64,000 nucleotides of DNA, taken from NCBI GenBank assembly GCA_001566295.1, contig KQ964248.1, positions 1,612,001 to 1,676,000 on the forward strand, in the 5' to 3' direction. The notes beneath the pieces are model-generated. The model did not search any database. It had not been told where the DNA came from and saw only the letters and a list, made by a program, of their open reading frames with translations. The position numbers and the translations under genes are program-made. Origin of the DNA: Microdochium bolleyi. Taxonomy: Eukaryota > Ascomycota > Sordariomycetes > Xylariales > Microdochiaceae. Below, piece by piece: positions 21,385 through 32,605 of this stretch; the stretch's first letter is position 1, and each line of letters begins with the position of its first letter.

Positions 21385-22687
21385 TGGGATCGTGGGAGAT
21401 TCTGGACCACTCAGTGATCACCATGTAACTATTAGTAACTGGTAAGTTGTGTCTCCAGTGGCCGCGGCAGAAGAACGAACAAACAAGATTCTCCCCCATC
21501 TGTCTCGGCAGGGGCAGCTCCTCACACCTTCGCTAGACGGGTATCTTCGTAAGTTCAGCCAAAAGTGTGACACGGGATTGATAATGCCGTCAGTGTCGTT
21601 CGTGCTGGTATCGCATAGGAGTATTGCTTTGCTGCACTCCCTTCAGCTGAAGCAGGCCCTTGGAAGCCCGAGCCAGCGGTGACGCAAGACATTCTCGACT
21701 CCAGCAGCGTTTCTACTACCCGGCACCCGCATCATCGCCCGTCTGTTAGCCAGCCTTCGTATTGGCAGCATCTTGGAAAGGCTCTGCCACGAAAGACAGG
21801 CCACAGGTCGCCCAGCCGGGGAATAGAGGCATGCACTGTCGTGAGCGGGATGCTGAATGGTGGAAAAGGGCCGAGGGAGGAATTCCGCAAATCAGAGAGA
21901 TGCATGGCGGCCGGCCCACGGTCACCCCGGAGGTGTGCGTTCCCACACAGACGCCTCCCCACATAACTGTCGCTCCGAACGGCATCAAACCCCGCACTTG
22001 GCCCAGAAGCGGCTCAACCCCGGAACAAGGCTATGTGCGACATAGTTCTTGCACCACGCCCTAGGGGGACACGCATCGTCACCGTGAGTATCAGTACTAT
22101 AGAGTCATAGGGAGGCCTGCACTGGTTGTCCAGTCGCCGTGCATTCGCAAAGCTGACCTCTGCCACGACGATCACCTCGGGATGACCTGGGGAAATAATG
22201 GCCGGTCCGAGTTGGAGAAGGTGTGGGGGCGGGGGCGGGGTCAGGCCGGCAATATCCCCCCCATGACATCTCCTTAGCGACCTGGCTGGGAACAGGGCCC
22301 TTCTGCGTCCCGGAGCGCGGAAAGGAGAGGCTGTAGGCAATAATGGCCGGAGACATGTGGTCGTGAGCAGCTAGCGCGGCGTCGGAAGCTGCATTCTGCC
22401 TGAGCTGTCAGCATCGCGTGGCGCCCAGAACACCCTTCCGCGTGAGAGGATGGAAAAATTATTGGAGACGACCCCATGCCACCTTGGCCGCGTCTGGCAG
22501 TGCTGCGCGTCGCACCCGGCGATGGACCCTGAGGGAAGCTGCGCCTGGCTCCTTCCGCTCCTCAAATTGTCCCTCTCGCGGCCTTCCGAGCACCAACTCG
22601 CCATCTTCCTTCTTGCACTCTTCTTCACTCCGAACTCGATCTTTGCTCCCCGTCCCCTGGCCTGATCGTGAGACACAGAGATCCAAC

Positions 22688-24081
22688 ATGGCTTCTTCAG
22701 AACCTCTGAGCGTGCTGATGGTAAGACAGGCAATTTCAACCATCCCAATGGCTCCAATTCTGACGCATGGCTTCTCCCTAGGTCGGCACCGGCGAATACA
22801 CCACCGGCTTCGTCGGCGGTGGCATGTCCGGCTCCGATAAGAAGGTGGGAGTCGTTGGCCTGACGCTCTTCGACCTCAGAAGACGTGGCAAGGTTGGCAA
22901 GCTGAGCATGGTCGGAACAACCGGCTCCAAATTCCCCGCCATCAGTGAGTACCCTGTTGTAAATCACCCTGCGCGGGCCAGGCGGGGGACGGAAACGACT
23001 GACAGGTAGCGCAGGGCAACACCTTGAAACCAACATCACCAAGGTCTACAACAACCTCGACACATCATTCGACTCGTTCCCTGCCAATGACGCGCGGGAT
23101 CCTGAGGCCTACAAGGCCGCCATTGACGCGCTGAAGGCAGGTGATGCCATCACCATCTTTACCCCGGATCCCACACATTTCCCCATCGCTCTCTACGCCA
23201 TCGAGCGCGGCATCCACGTCATGATCACCAAGCCCGCAGTCAAGACGCTCGAGCACCACCTTGCTCTCATCGAGGCCGCCCGCAAACACAACGTCTTCGT
23301 GTACATTGAGCACCACAAGCGCTTCGACCCCGCGTACGCCGACGCCCGCTACAAGGCCCAGAAGCTGGGCGACTTCAACTACTTCTACAGCTACATGTCG
23401 CAGCCCAAGTCGCAGCTCGAGACCTTCAAGGCCTGGGCTGGTGTCGAGTCCGACATTTCGTACTACCTCAACAGCCACCACGTCGACATCTGCGACTCGA
23501 TGGTCAGCCAGCAGGGTTTCGTGCCTGTCAAAGTCTCCGGATCCTCGGCCAAGGGCATCGCCACGAGCCTGGGTTGCCACCAGGACACAGAGGACACCAT
23601 CACCGTGATGGTGACATGGCAGAAGAAGAGTGACCCCAGCAAGATCGCTACGGGTGTGTACACGGCCTCGTGGACAGCGCCGCAGAAGGCCGGTGTGCAC
23701 TCGAACCAGTACTTCCACTACATGGCCGAGCAGGGCGAGGTCCGCATCAACCAGGCCAAGCGCGGCTACGATGTCGCCGACGACTCGGCCGGCCAGCTCA
23801 TGTGGTACAACCCTTTCTACATGAAGTACGCACCCGACGAGGAGGGCAACTTTGCCGGCCAGGGAGGTTATGGCTACGTTTCGTTTGAGAAGTTCATCGA
23901 TGGTTGCACCGGCGTCAACTCGGGCAAGCTCAAGCCCGAGGACCTCGATGCCAGGGGCCTCCCCACCCTTGCCAACACGATCGCCACCACGGCCATTCTC
24001 GAGGCTGGCCGGAGAGCCATCGACGAGAACCGTGAGATCAAGATTGAGATCTCGGACAACGGAGCGTGGAAGTTGGTGTAG
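22688..24081 (+). CDS. gaaA: Gfo/Idh/MocA oxidoreductase, probable D-galacturonate reductase
   Basis: Encodes 420 residues in three exons: 22688-22720, 22782-22944 and 23015-24081. The introns are 61 and 70 nt, phases 0 and 1; the second has a GACTGAC branch. The amino terminus VGTGEYTTGFVGG is the Rossmann nucleotide-binding turn. ITIFTPDPTHFPIALYAIERGIHV... and MITKPA form the conserved Gfo/Idh/MocA core (usually EKP; here TKP). IEHHKRFDPAY and YLNSHHVDI supply active-site residues. The sequence resembles the fungal D-galacturonic acid reductase group (GaaA / Gar2 type), which makes L-galactonate from D-galacturonate. The divergent aldolase partner strengthens this reading. It is not an AKR-type GAR1 enzyme. 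Substrate specificity is inferred, not shown. Confidence 0.85.
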
Positions 24082-24605
24082 ATTGGATCGGTATGCTAGA
24101 TGTGGATAAAAGCTGGGGCATGTATATAGAGCGCAGCCATGATGATTGAGATGACCATAAATTGAAGTTCTGAATTCTTCAGTGAAGCAGACAATACGCA
24201 GACTCTAGTCATAGTTCAGCGTCCCTGAGAAGCTCGGCACGCCGAGGACATGTGAACCTGCGCTGAGCACAATCCGGCAGGCGGTGAGCACAGGGTGTCC
24301 TCCGCTTGCACTTGACCCCACTGAATTCTGCCGCGGGTGCTGCACTTTTACCTGGACAGTTGGGATGTTCGGAGTGGGGTGGGAGCTCAGCTGCGTGATG
24401 CTAGCTATTTCGTGACATTTTCGAGTGCCAGAGCAGAGAGACAAGCCTGGATACATCAGCAGCCAAGGACAACTTCCAGCACATCACGAGCTCCTTTGGA
24501 ACAGCTCCGTCAACTGCGAACCCAAATAGGACCTATACACATCCGCACGAGCACAGGGAGGAGGGGTCCGCAAGAACCCCCGGCCCTGACGACTGAGCCG
24601 GCAAG
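24082..24605. other. Intergenic, gaaA-like 3' end to rbg1 promoter
   Basis: 524 bp between two + strand genes. AT-richer 3' UTR-like sequence at 24100-24200 is followed by the rbg1 promoter and leader. No gene seen. Confidence 0.5.
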
Positions 24606-26180
24606 ATGGTCAACATAACGGAGAAGATCAAAGAGTAAGTTCTACCTTGTGTTGAGTGAGCGATACCTGCGGCTCTTTTAGGTGGTGTGAGATTCAGGAA
24701 GGCTGACGGTTCTGGCGCTGGACAGGATTGAGGATGAGATGAGAAAGACGCAGAGTGAGCCGATGCCCTTCTAACCCTCTGGGAATAGAGGAGGCAGCTA
24801 ACGATGTATTATCGATTTTGTACGACAGAAAACAAGGCCACAGGTGAGTACATCCTTTGCATTATTGTCTCCAATACTTCGGAGCGTAAACGGCTGACAA
24901 GTTTCGTCCAGAATATCATTTGGGTTTGTTAAAAGGGTACGTCTTCCTCAAATTCTGAAAAACACCCTCGATTACTTCACTTCGAGACCCGGTGGCATGC
25001 ACCGCCCATGTTAAAGAACAAGTGGAGGTAAACGCACGACACAGTACTGACCCAGTGGCCAAACAGAAAACTAGCACGCCTCCGCGCCCAGCTCCTCGAG
25101 CCGGGGCCGGGCTCGGGCGGCGGCCCCGGCGCGGGCTTCGACGTGAGCAAGTCCGGAGACGCGCGGATAGCCCTCGTCGGCTTCCCCTCGGTCGGCAAGT
25201 CGACGTTCCTGTCCAAGGTGACCAAGACGCGGTCCGAGGTCGCCTCGTACGCATTCACCACGCTCACAGCGATCCCGGGCGTGCTCGAGTACGGCGGCGC
25301 CGAGATCCAGCTGCTCGATCTGCCCGGCATCATCGAGGGCGCTGCCGAGGGCAAAGGCAGAGGAAGGCAGGTCATCTCGGCGGCCAAGACGAGCGACCTG
25401 ATCCTGATGGTGCTCGATGCGACCAAGCGTGCAGAGCAGAGAGCCCTCCTCGAGGCTGAGCTCGAGGCCGTGGGGATCAGGCTGAATAGGGAGCCTCCGT
25501 GAGTTCTTGTCCTTGCCCTGCCTTCCTTCCTTCCATCCTCATTTGCCTCCACTCAGAAGCACCTTGTCGCCATCCGCTGACGTGTAGAAAACAGAAACAT
25601 CTACCTCAAGCCCAAAAAGGCCGGCGGTATGAAGATCACCTTCTCCTCCCCGCCCAAGAACATCGACGAGAAGATGGTGTTCAACATCCTGCGCGACTAC
25701 AAGATGCTCAACGTCGAGGTGCTCGTGCGCGACGACGAGGTGACCGTCGACGACCTCATCGACGTCATCATGCGCGACCACCGCAAGTACATCAAGTGCC
25801 TGTACGTGTACAACAAGATCGACAGCGTGTCGCTCGACTTCCTCGACAAGCTCGCGCGCGAGCCGCACACGGTCGTCATGAGCTGCGAGCTCGACCTCGG
25901 CATCCAGGACGTCGTGGACCGCTGCTGGAAGGAGCTCCAGCTCATCCGCATCTACACGAAGCGCAAGGGCAACGACCCGGACTTTAGCGAGGCGCTCATC
26001 GTGCGCAGCAACAGCACCATCGAGGACGTCTGTGATCGGATCCACAGGACGCTCAAGGACACGTTCAAGTACGCGCTCGTCTGGGGCGCGAGCGCGAGGC
26101 ATGTCCCGCAGCGGACTGGCCTGAGTCATCTGGTTGCTGACGAGGATGTCGTGTATATCGTGAGCGGGTACAAGGCATAG
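24606..26180 (+). CDS. rbg1: DRG1/Rbg1 developmentally regulated GTPase
   Basis: Encodes 371 residues in six exons: 24606-24634, 24726-24754, 24829-24843, 24912-24936, 25067-25498 and 25595-26180. Exon 3 is a 15-nt microexon. Splicing the four small 5' exons rebuilds the conserved amino terminus MVNITEKIKEIEDEMRKTQ, then KNKATEYHLGLLKGKLARLR. GTPase motifs: G1 GFPSVGKST, G3 DLPGIIEGA, G4 NKID. A TGS domain ends the protein (IYTKRKGNDPDFSEALI... to YIVSGYKA). The length matches DRG1 (about 367). DRG1/Rbg1 binds translating ribosomes with its DFRP partner (Tma46) and helps relieve stalls. No such partner gene is in this window. Confidence 0.95.
24829..24843 (+). other. rbg1: 15-nt microexon of rbg1
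   Basis: The 15 bases between CGACAG and GTGAGT encode the NKAT core of the conserved KTQKNKATEYHLG segment. Without it the family sequence cannot be joined in frame with exons 2 and 4. Confidence 0.85.
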
Positions 26181-26613
26181 AAAATGTGAAAGAAGCCAAC
26201 GAGCAATCAGTCAACGATCAAGTTCCGGGCTGAGAATGCGTTGCATGAGTGATAACTGACAGAGCTCACGAAGGGACATTGATATGTGAATGTGATAACT
26301 TCAGTCATTAATTGTCGTGAGGACTAAAGAAACACTAGAGAAAACTCATGACACAGAACAGCCTGATGCCGGATTCGGCCCCAAGCTCACCCGCCAGAAC
26401 CCGTCATTATCCTGAAAACCACAACAGGAAGTCTCTAACCCTTGGTGTCGGCTGCGTGGATATGCCCAAACCATTGCAAATCAAGCAGCCAGTTTCCCTT
26501 AACGCCTCGTGATAGTAGATAATACAATGCCCCAAGTACTCGTCAGGACGGAGCCTTTGAAAAATGACGACTCCATCCTGAGGCATGGCGAAGGAGGAAG
26601 AAATGCTCAGCGC
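26181..26613. other. Convergent 3' region
   Basis: 433 bp, AT-rich, between the stops of rbg1 (+) and the Spo12-like gene (-). Nothing else recognised. Confidence 0.5.
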
Positions 26614-27184
26614 TCAGAACGGGTCATCCGAGTTGGTGGCGGTACTCCTAGCGCCGAGCACATTCTCGCTGCCAATCTTCTTGGCCGAGGCCTGGGCGAA
26701 GAGAGACTTGGGCTTGGCTCTGTAGAGAAAAATGGTTAGTCGACCATCCTGGCATCTCGCGTTGTTGCGCAAGAACATCTGCTCTGTCTAGGAACAGTTC
26801 AGGAGTGCGCAGCAGGGCATACGAAGAAAGGGGGCAAAACTCACTTTCCGGCGTTCTTGTTGCGCAGCTTGTTGAGCTTGGCAGTGCAGGGGCTCATTAG
26901 CTGATCTGAGGGCGAGATGTACTGCTGTGCTCTGCAAATGATGGAAAGCGAGCCACGGTCAGCCTGGAAACATCTGAGAGAGACGCACCGCTGCGGATGC
27001 GCTGGCACGTCATGGCAAACGACGGCCTAGGGCTTTGGTGATGGACTTACGCCTCCTGTTCCATCTTGGACTGCAGAACCTGGCGGTGATACTCCATGCT
27101 CTTGACCTCGGGCTTGCCGGCAGTGTTGACAACCTCGACGGCGGCGTTGACGTCCTTGTCGGACAGCACGTTGGTGGGGGCCAT
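26614..27184 (-). CDS. spo12: Spo12-like mitotic exit protein
   Basis: A small protein of 108 residues in three exons: 27051-27184, 26845-26931 and 26614-26719. The introns are 119 and 125 nt, both phase 2 with good GTAAGT/GTGAGT donors. Residues 50-65, ISPSDQLMSPCTAKLN, match the conserved Spo12 block whose two SP sites are phosphorylated in yeast. Spo12 and its fission yeast relative Wis3 act in the FEAR network that releases Cdc14 at anaphase. The rest is hydrophilic and probably disordered, ending TNSDDPF. Total length is below that of yeast Spo12 (173) but normal for filamentous fungi in my recollection. It is easily missed because no exon exceeds 45 codons. Confidence 0.82.
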
Positions 27185-28180
27185 TGCTGATGTATGTGAG
27201 GTCGAAGTGTCTGGGACTGTGAATATGCGATTGTAATGTCGCAAGGCTGAAGTAGAGCGAGGGCGATGCTGGTGGTGATGCGCGGAGAGTGCGGGTGCAA
27301 AGCGACAGGTGCGGCAGGGTGAGGATGGATGTTGTTGTGGTGTTCTTTGTACAGCGCCGTTGGTGGAAGGGTCCAGTTCTCTTAAGTGATTGTAAGGCTG
27401 GGTGTGCAGTGGCATGCAAGGGCGATGGCAGGGTTGCTCTGGCGGACTGTGCTCTTGGTTCACACGCAAGAAAATGCCTGGTGATGCGAGACGGAGGTTT
27501 GAGTCAACAAAGGTGGTCCCCGTCGGCACGGCAACCCCGACAATGCCTGGTCCCTGGTCTCAGGCCACAGGTCCCCTGCCGGCGCCTTCCCTTAGCAGTG
27601 CCCCCACCCACATGGGCTGCACCACGTCAGGAAACCCGCCGGCTCTTTTCATTCAACCACGGCAAACCATTTGCTCATGGACAGGGAAGTGCTGGTACTC
27701 TTGGCGCAGGCCTTGGTCGCAAGATGCCCTGCACCCTCACGATGCGTTGGTCGCCTGGATGTATTGCTGTTGGATCAAGCTCGATGCGTGTTCCCTTTTG
27801 CTGGCTGTGCGCCGTCTTGCTTCATGCTCGCTCAAGCCGGCTCCAGCGGAGATTCCGTGCACACGCAGCCGTTCACGATCCACTTTGCGTCGTTCACATC
27901 TGCCACGTCACAGCGTGAATCTGGACGGAAGATGGAAGAGAGAAGCCGGCTGTAATTTCGAGCTTGCCCCTGTATTTCTCCCGCTCTCAGCTTGCGACTT
28001 GACGGGGGAAGCCCCTCGGTCCAGTGACCAGGACAGGCGAAGAAGACATTGAAAGCATCTGAAAGACCACAACACGTTGACACGACTATAGACGCTCCTG
28101 GAACCAGATTCTACAATTCATTCAATTTTGTAGCTGGTAAAATATACAAAACTTGCCAACAAAACAAAGATGATCACCCC
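27185..28180. other. Promoter of the Spo12-like gene and 3' region of the dehydrogenase gene
   Basis: 996 bp with no supported gene. A 209-codon + strand frame (27289-27918) starts at GTG and resembles nothing known. Confidence 0.5.
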
Positions 28181-29755
28181 TCAGAGTCTGGGCTTGATGT
28201 TGGCACCGAGCTCGGCCTTGGCAATGCCAAGCTGCTTGAGCATCTGCTCCGTCTTGACCTTCTGGCCCTGGATCCTCTTGGTGACGGCATCACCCCTCTT
28301 GTTCTCGTTGCGGCCCATCTGCTGGAGATGCACCTCATCGGGGCCGTCGGCCAGTCTGAGAGTGCGGATAGAGGCCCACGAGGCGGGCAGAGGAGTGTCC
28401 TGGCTGACACCAGCACCACCAAAGGCCTGGACAGCTCTGTCAATGACAGTCAGGGCCATCTGGGGGACCAGGATCTTGGCCTCGGCAATCTCCTTGAGCG
28501 ACGCCTTCGGGCCGAGCTTGTCCATGCGCACAGCCGCGTTGAGAACAATCAAGCGAGCAGCATCGATCTCCAATCTGGACTTGGCAACCCACTCGAGGAT
28601 GACGCCGTGCTCCTTGAGCTTCTTGCCGAAGGGTGTCTTCTTAGGGTCGTTGATTCTCATCAACATCCAGTCGAGAGCACGCTCAGCGGCGCCGATGGAG
28701 CGCATGGCGTGGTGGATGCGGCCGGGGCCAAGACGGCCCTGGACGATCTCGAAACCACGGCCGGGGCCGAGGACGATGTTCTTGAGGGGGACGCGGACGT
28801 TCTCGAAGCTGATCTCGCCGTGGCCGTGGGGGGCATCATCGTAGCCGTAGACGCTCAGCATGCGGTGGATCTTGATGCCGGGGGTGTTGGCAGGGACGAG
28901 GATGATGGACTGCTGCTTGTAGACGTCCTTGTTGCTGCCGTCGCTCTTGCCCATGACGATGTAAATGCTGCAGCGCTTGTCACCAGCACCGCTGGACCAC
29001 CATTTCTGTGCATCCCGTTAGCGATGTACTCCTAGACTAGGAGTAGCGGTGATGTTTCTTACCCGGCCGTTAAGCACCCACTCGTTGCCCTCCTGGCGGA
29101 TATCGAGCTCAATGTTGGTGGCATCCGACGAGGCAACGTAGGGCTCAGTCATGAGGAAAGCAGAGCGGATCTTGCCCTCCATCAGAGGCTTGAGCCATTC
29201 GGCCTTCTGGGCCTCGTTGCCGTACTTGGCGAGCACCTCCATGTTGCCAGTGTCGGGGGCGGCGCAGTTTGTGGCCTCGGAGGCAATCTTGGAGCGGCCG
29301 AGCCACTCAGCCATGAGGCCGTACTCGACGTTGGTGAAGCCAGGGGACTCCTTGTAGTGGCCAGCGGGGAGGAAGAGGTTCCACAGGCCAAGGCTCCGGG
29401 CCTTCTCCTTGAGGTCCTCAATCAGCTTGGGGTGGGCGTCCCATCGCGCATCGCCCTGGCCGAGCTGGGCATCGATGACAGGGTCGGCGCTAGGGAGGAG
29501 GCAATGCGTGAGCTCAGGTTCATGATTGCTATAGAGGCGGCGGCAAGTGCTTACGGAATGCATTCCTCCTCTACAAACTTGGCGACGGTGTCGAGGTACT
29601 TGCGGGCCTTGTCGCTGACAAAGGGCGCGATCTGGGTGAATGTTAGCAAGAGACTCGGCGAGTGATGCTCTACGTCGATGCAGCATCGCCGGTGCTTGGC
29701 TCGAGGTTGATGAGGGCAAGGTGGCACATACGATATCGGGAATCTGGGCAGACAT
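28181..29755 (-). CDS. Acyl-CoA dehydrogenase, ACAD10/11-like
   Basis: Encodes 450 residues in four exons: 29732-29755, 29555-29631, 29063-29489 and 28181-29005. Intron donors are GTATGT, GTAAGC and GTAAGA; the last has GTGCTTAACGGCCGG at its exon edge. Splicing gives VLNGRKWWSSGAGDKRC across the third junction, the standard core strand of the family. Further blocks: FLMTEPYVASSDATNIE (FAD and substrate face), LGPGRIHHAMRSIGAAERAL, and AVQAFGGAGVSQDTPL with RTLRLADGPDEVH near the end. This is the bacterial/fungal branch related to ACAD10/11, a flavoprotein that introduces the 2,3 double bond in acyl-CoA beta-oxidation. It ends in PRL, a weak variant of the peroxisomal signal SKL, so its compartment is uncertain. 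Confidence 0.92.
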
Positions 29756-31160
29756 GATTACTACGGATGTGAGCTGCTCGTGGTGTGATGTGGTCGAGCG
29801 GGCTTGTGGAGAGTTGAGGTCGTGAAGGAGAGAGGGAGAGGAAAGAAGTGGTTCTGGAGGTCGAGGTCGTGAGGGTTGAGATGGAGTGGAAGGAGCTGCC
29901 CGAGGTTACAGCACTGGACCGTCCAGGGATCGGGGCGCAGGGCAGCTTTGGAGTGCGTGGAGCGGCAGAACGGGGGCCTCTGGCAGTGAGCTACTGCGGT
30001 TTGGCCGAGGCACAAGAGGCGGCTACTCGCTGTGCCCGCATTCGTGGTGGGGTCCGGGGGCGGCCAACTCGCCGTGCCCCGGGGCCAGAGGCCAATCATC
30101 GCGCCCTTGACCCCGATAAAACCTGGGGAATCCTTCTCCAGAGCGGCCACATTCTCCCTTGTCGGGTTGGCTTCATACCTCAAGGTCCCCAGTGACGGGG
30201 TTCCCCGTCTCAGCTCGTTGGCTCTTCTCATTACAAAGACAGCCATGCCGAGCCGCTCCCTCGCTGAGGTGGTCTGATTGCCGCTGCTTACCGCGGAACC
30301 GCTCCGCGACACACCGCAGACTTGGCTTTGACTCGAAGAGCATTCGTCTCTTGGACAGTGTTCGAACACTTACATAGAGCCAGTGAGATCTCGGGCTCTT
30401 TTTCGGGGCAAGTCGTCTCCCCACAAAGGAAGCGGTACTGCAAGGCAGTGAACCTGGGAGGAGTGGCTAAAGGTTTCCCGTGCAGAAGAACAAGGACTAT
30501 CACCCTCGGAGACTACCGTGTCGCGGGTAAGAACTCGGTGGTTCGATGCTGCATCGTGCCATAATTTCAGTGATCCCACACCCTTACTCCGAGGCCAATC
30601 TGACTCTGCGCACCGCCTCTCTACGGGTCGTTACGTGCATCCTGGCGTTTCTCCAACTCATGTTTTTTTTGAGGGGAAGTTGAGGGGCGGTAAAAGATGC
30701 TCAGGTCTGTTCCGGGGTAGTTGCAAGCGCCCCTCTAGCCTATCTGAAGCCGCAGTCTCCCACTTAAGCGGGCTTTGCATTTAAACCCCACCCCAAAAAT
30801 TCCAGCCTTCTACACGGGTAGCAGGCCGAAGTTTCTGCCCCTGTCAGGACACTCTTGGCCCCAGATATATGTGGGCCACATTCAACCAGATGACACTCGA
30901 CTCACAACCTGTCTCAATTGGTCGTGCCCTTGAACCGATTTACACTATACCCTTCTAGGGGCTATAAACTTACCCACCACAACCGCGTAGTTGGCTTTGC
31001 ATCATCTCCAGAAGTCGACTTCCCTGTGATAGCCTTATCAGCTACAGTATCGGTGCTCAAGTGCCATCGACCCTGACGACGCGAGACAACAGACGTAACC
31101 TTTGACAAACAACACCAACATTTTCCCCTCCACGTGCCCAGCCTGCGTATTGTCTCGACA
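29756..31160. other. Divergent promoter, acyl-CoA dehydrogenase / cwc2
   Basis: 1.4 kb between divergent starts. It has short frames on both strands with no family likeness. A T-run near 30661 and general GC balance are unremarkable. It presumably holds two promoters. Confidence 0.5.
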
Positions 31161-32357
31161 ATGGCCGACGAGAACGACGCCGCCCTCGTGGCGCAGTCCA
31201 CAGAGGTGGCGCCGCCAGCACCCAAGAAAGTGAAGAAGATCATCCGCAAGAAGCGCCCGGCGCGACCCCAAGTCGACCCTTCCTTCATCTCGTCCGAGCC
31301 GCCGCCACAGACAGGCACGATCTTCAATATCTGGTACAACAAATGGTCCGGCGGTGACCGGGAGGACAAGTACCTCTCCAAGACCGCGGCTAAGGGCCGC
31401 TGCAACATCGCCAAGGACACCGGCTTCACACGCGCCGACAAGATCCCCGGGTCCTATTTCTGCCTCTTCTTCGCCCGGGGCATCTGCCCCAAGGGCCAGG
31501 ACTGCGACTACCTGCACCGCCTGCCCGGCATCCACGACCACTTCAACCCAAATGTCGACTGCTTCGGGCGCGACAAGCACAGCGACTACCGCGACGACAT
31601 GGGCGGCGTGGGCAGCTTCCTGCGCCAGAACCGCACCGTGTACGTCGGCCGGATCCACGTCTCGGACGACATTGAGGAGATTGTGTCGCGGCACTTTGCC
31701 GAGTGGGGCCAGGTCGAGCGCATGCGCGTGCTCAACACGCGCGGCGTCGCGTTCATCACGTACACCAACGAGGCCAACGCGCAGTTCGCAAAGGAGGCCA
31801 TGGCCCACCAGTCGCTCGACCACAGCGAGATCCTCAACGTGCGGTGGGCGACGGCGGACCCGAATCCGATGGCGCGCGCGCGCGAGGCGAGGGCGATCGA
31901 GGAGCAGGCCGCCGAGGCGATCCGGCGGGCGCTGCCCGAGGCGTTCGTGGCCGAGATAGAAGGGCGGGACCCGGAGGCGCGCAAGCGCCGCAAGATTGAG
32001 AGCTCGTTCGGGCTCGACGGGTACGAGGCGCCAGACGAGGTGTACTTTGCGCGCGGCGCGAACGCGGTGAACCCAGTCGGCAGGCAAGGATTTGAGCTCG
32101 AGCAGGAGCAGCAGCGCATGATAGAGAGCGGCGAGTTCGATGGCGGGGAGCACCAGCACGATGAGCAGAATGGACAGCGGCAGATCGAGGCGGCCCCCGA
32201 GGCACAGCAGGCGGGCGGCATATTCTCGTCGAGCACATTACAAGCTCTCCGAGCAGCACATGTATCGACGGCAGCCCCTAAAGTAAAAACGGCGCCGGCG
32301 GGACCGCTCGTTGCGTATGGCAGCGATAGTGACGAAGGAGACGGCGATGAGGATTAG
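31161..32357 (+). CDS. cwc2: Pre-mRNA splicing factor Cwc2
   Basis: An intronless gene of 398 residues. A basic leader (KKVKKIIRKKRP) precedes the Torus region with NIWYNKWSGGD. The CCCH zinc finger is C-x7-C-x5-C-x3-H (CLFFARGICPKGQDCDYLH). An RRM follows (TVYVGRIHVSDDIEEIV... with RNP1-like GVAFITYTNEANA). Cwc2 joins the NineTeen complex and contacts U6 snRNA and the intron in the catalytic spliceosome (human RBM22). The tail ends in a Ser/Asp/Glu-rich acidic cluster. The start at 31161 is the first ATG; the frame is open slightly upstream only from a GTG. It converges with ureF over 248 bp. Confidence 0.95.
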   Translation: MADENDAALVAQSTEVAPPAPKKVKKIIRKKRPARPQVDPSFISSEPPPQTGTIFNIWYNKWSGGDREDKYLSKTAAKGRCNIAKDTGFTRADKIPGSYFCLFFARGICPKGQDCDYLHRLPGIHDHFNPNVDCFGRDKHSDYRDDMGGVGSFLRQNRTVYVGRIHVSDDIEEIVSRHFAEWGQVERMRVLNTRGVAFITYTNEANAQFAKEAMAHQSLDHSEILNVRWATADPNPMARAREARAIEEQAAEAIRRALPEAFVAEIEGRDPEARKRRKIESSFGLDGYEAPDEVYFARGANAVNPVGRQGFELEQEQQRMIESGEFDGGEHQHDEQNGQRQIEAAPEAQQAGGIFSSSTLQALRAAHVSTAAPKVKTAPAGPLVAYGSDSDEGDGDED

Positions 32358-32605
32358 ACAGGGTGCCAATTAGAGCATGGCGAAATCATACTTTAGCGTT
32401 TTGTAGCATGAGAAGAGACATAATACCCGGGCAAGTCCTGGATTCGGGACAACACAAGCCGGTCTCGTACCTAACTGCATTTCACATCGCCACCTGTCGT
32501 GCTCCAGTGCTATCACTCTTAAATTCATGGCCATCTCCTCTCTAAATTGCGCTGCGTCTTAGTTTCCCATGGTTGGCAATCTCCGACACTCTCTCCCCTG
32601 CAGCC

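Larger units (their letters stand above)
20983..22687. promoter_or_regulatory. Shared bidirectional promoter of gaaC- and gaaA-like genes
   Basis: 1.7 kb between divergent start codons. By eye it holds no exact copy of the published galacturonate-responsive element TCCNCCAAT. Only two ATTGG cores are present, at 21761 and 22461, each with a poor flank. It does hold GC-rich CreA-like boxes (21372-21384, 22223-22240) and a CGG-N6-CCG palindrome (21351-21364). The frames inside are short and unconvincing. Confidence 0.55.

Noticed and set aside
31038..32159. 373-codon minus-strand frame over cwc2
   Set aside because: It is a mirror of GC3-biased cwc2 codons with no family likeness; cwc2 is unmistakable.
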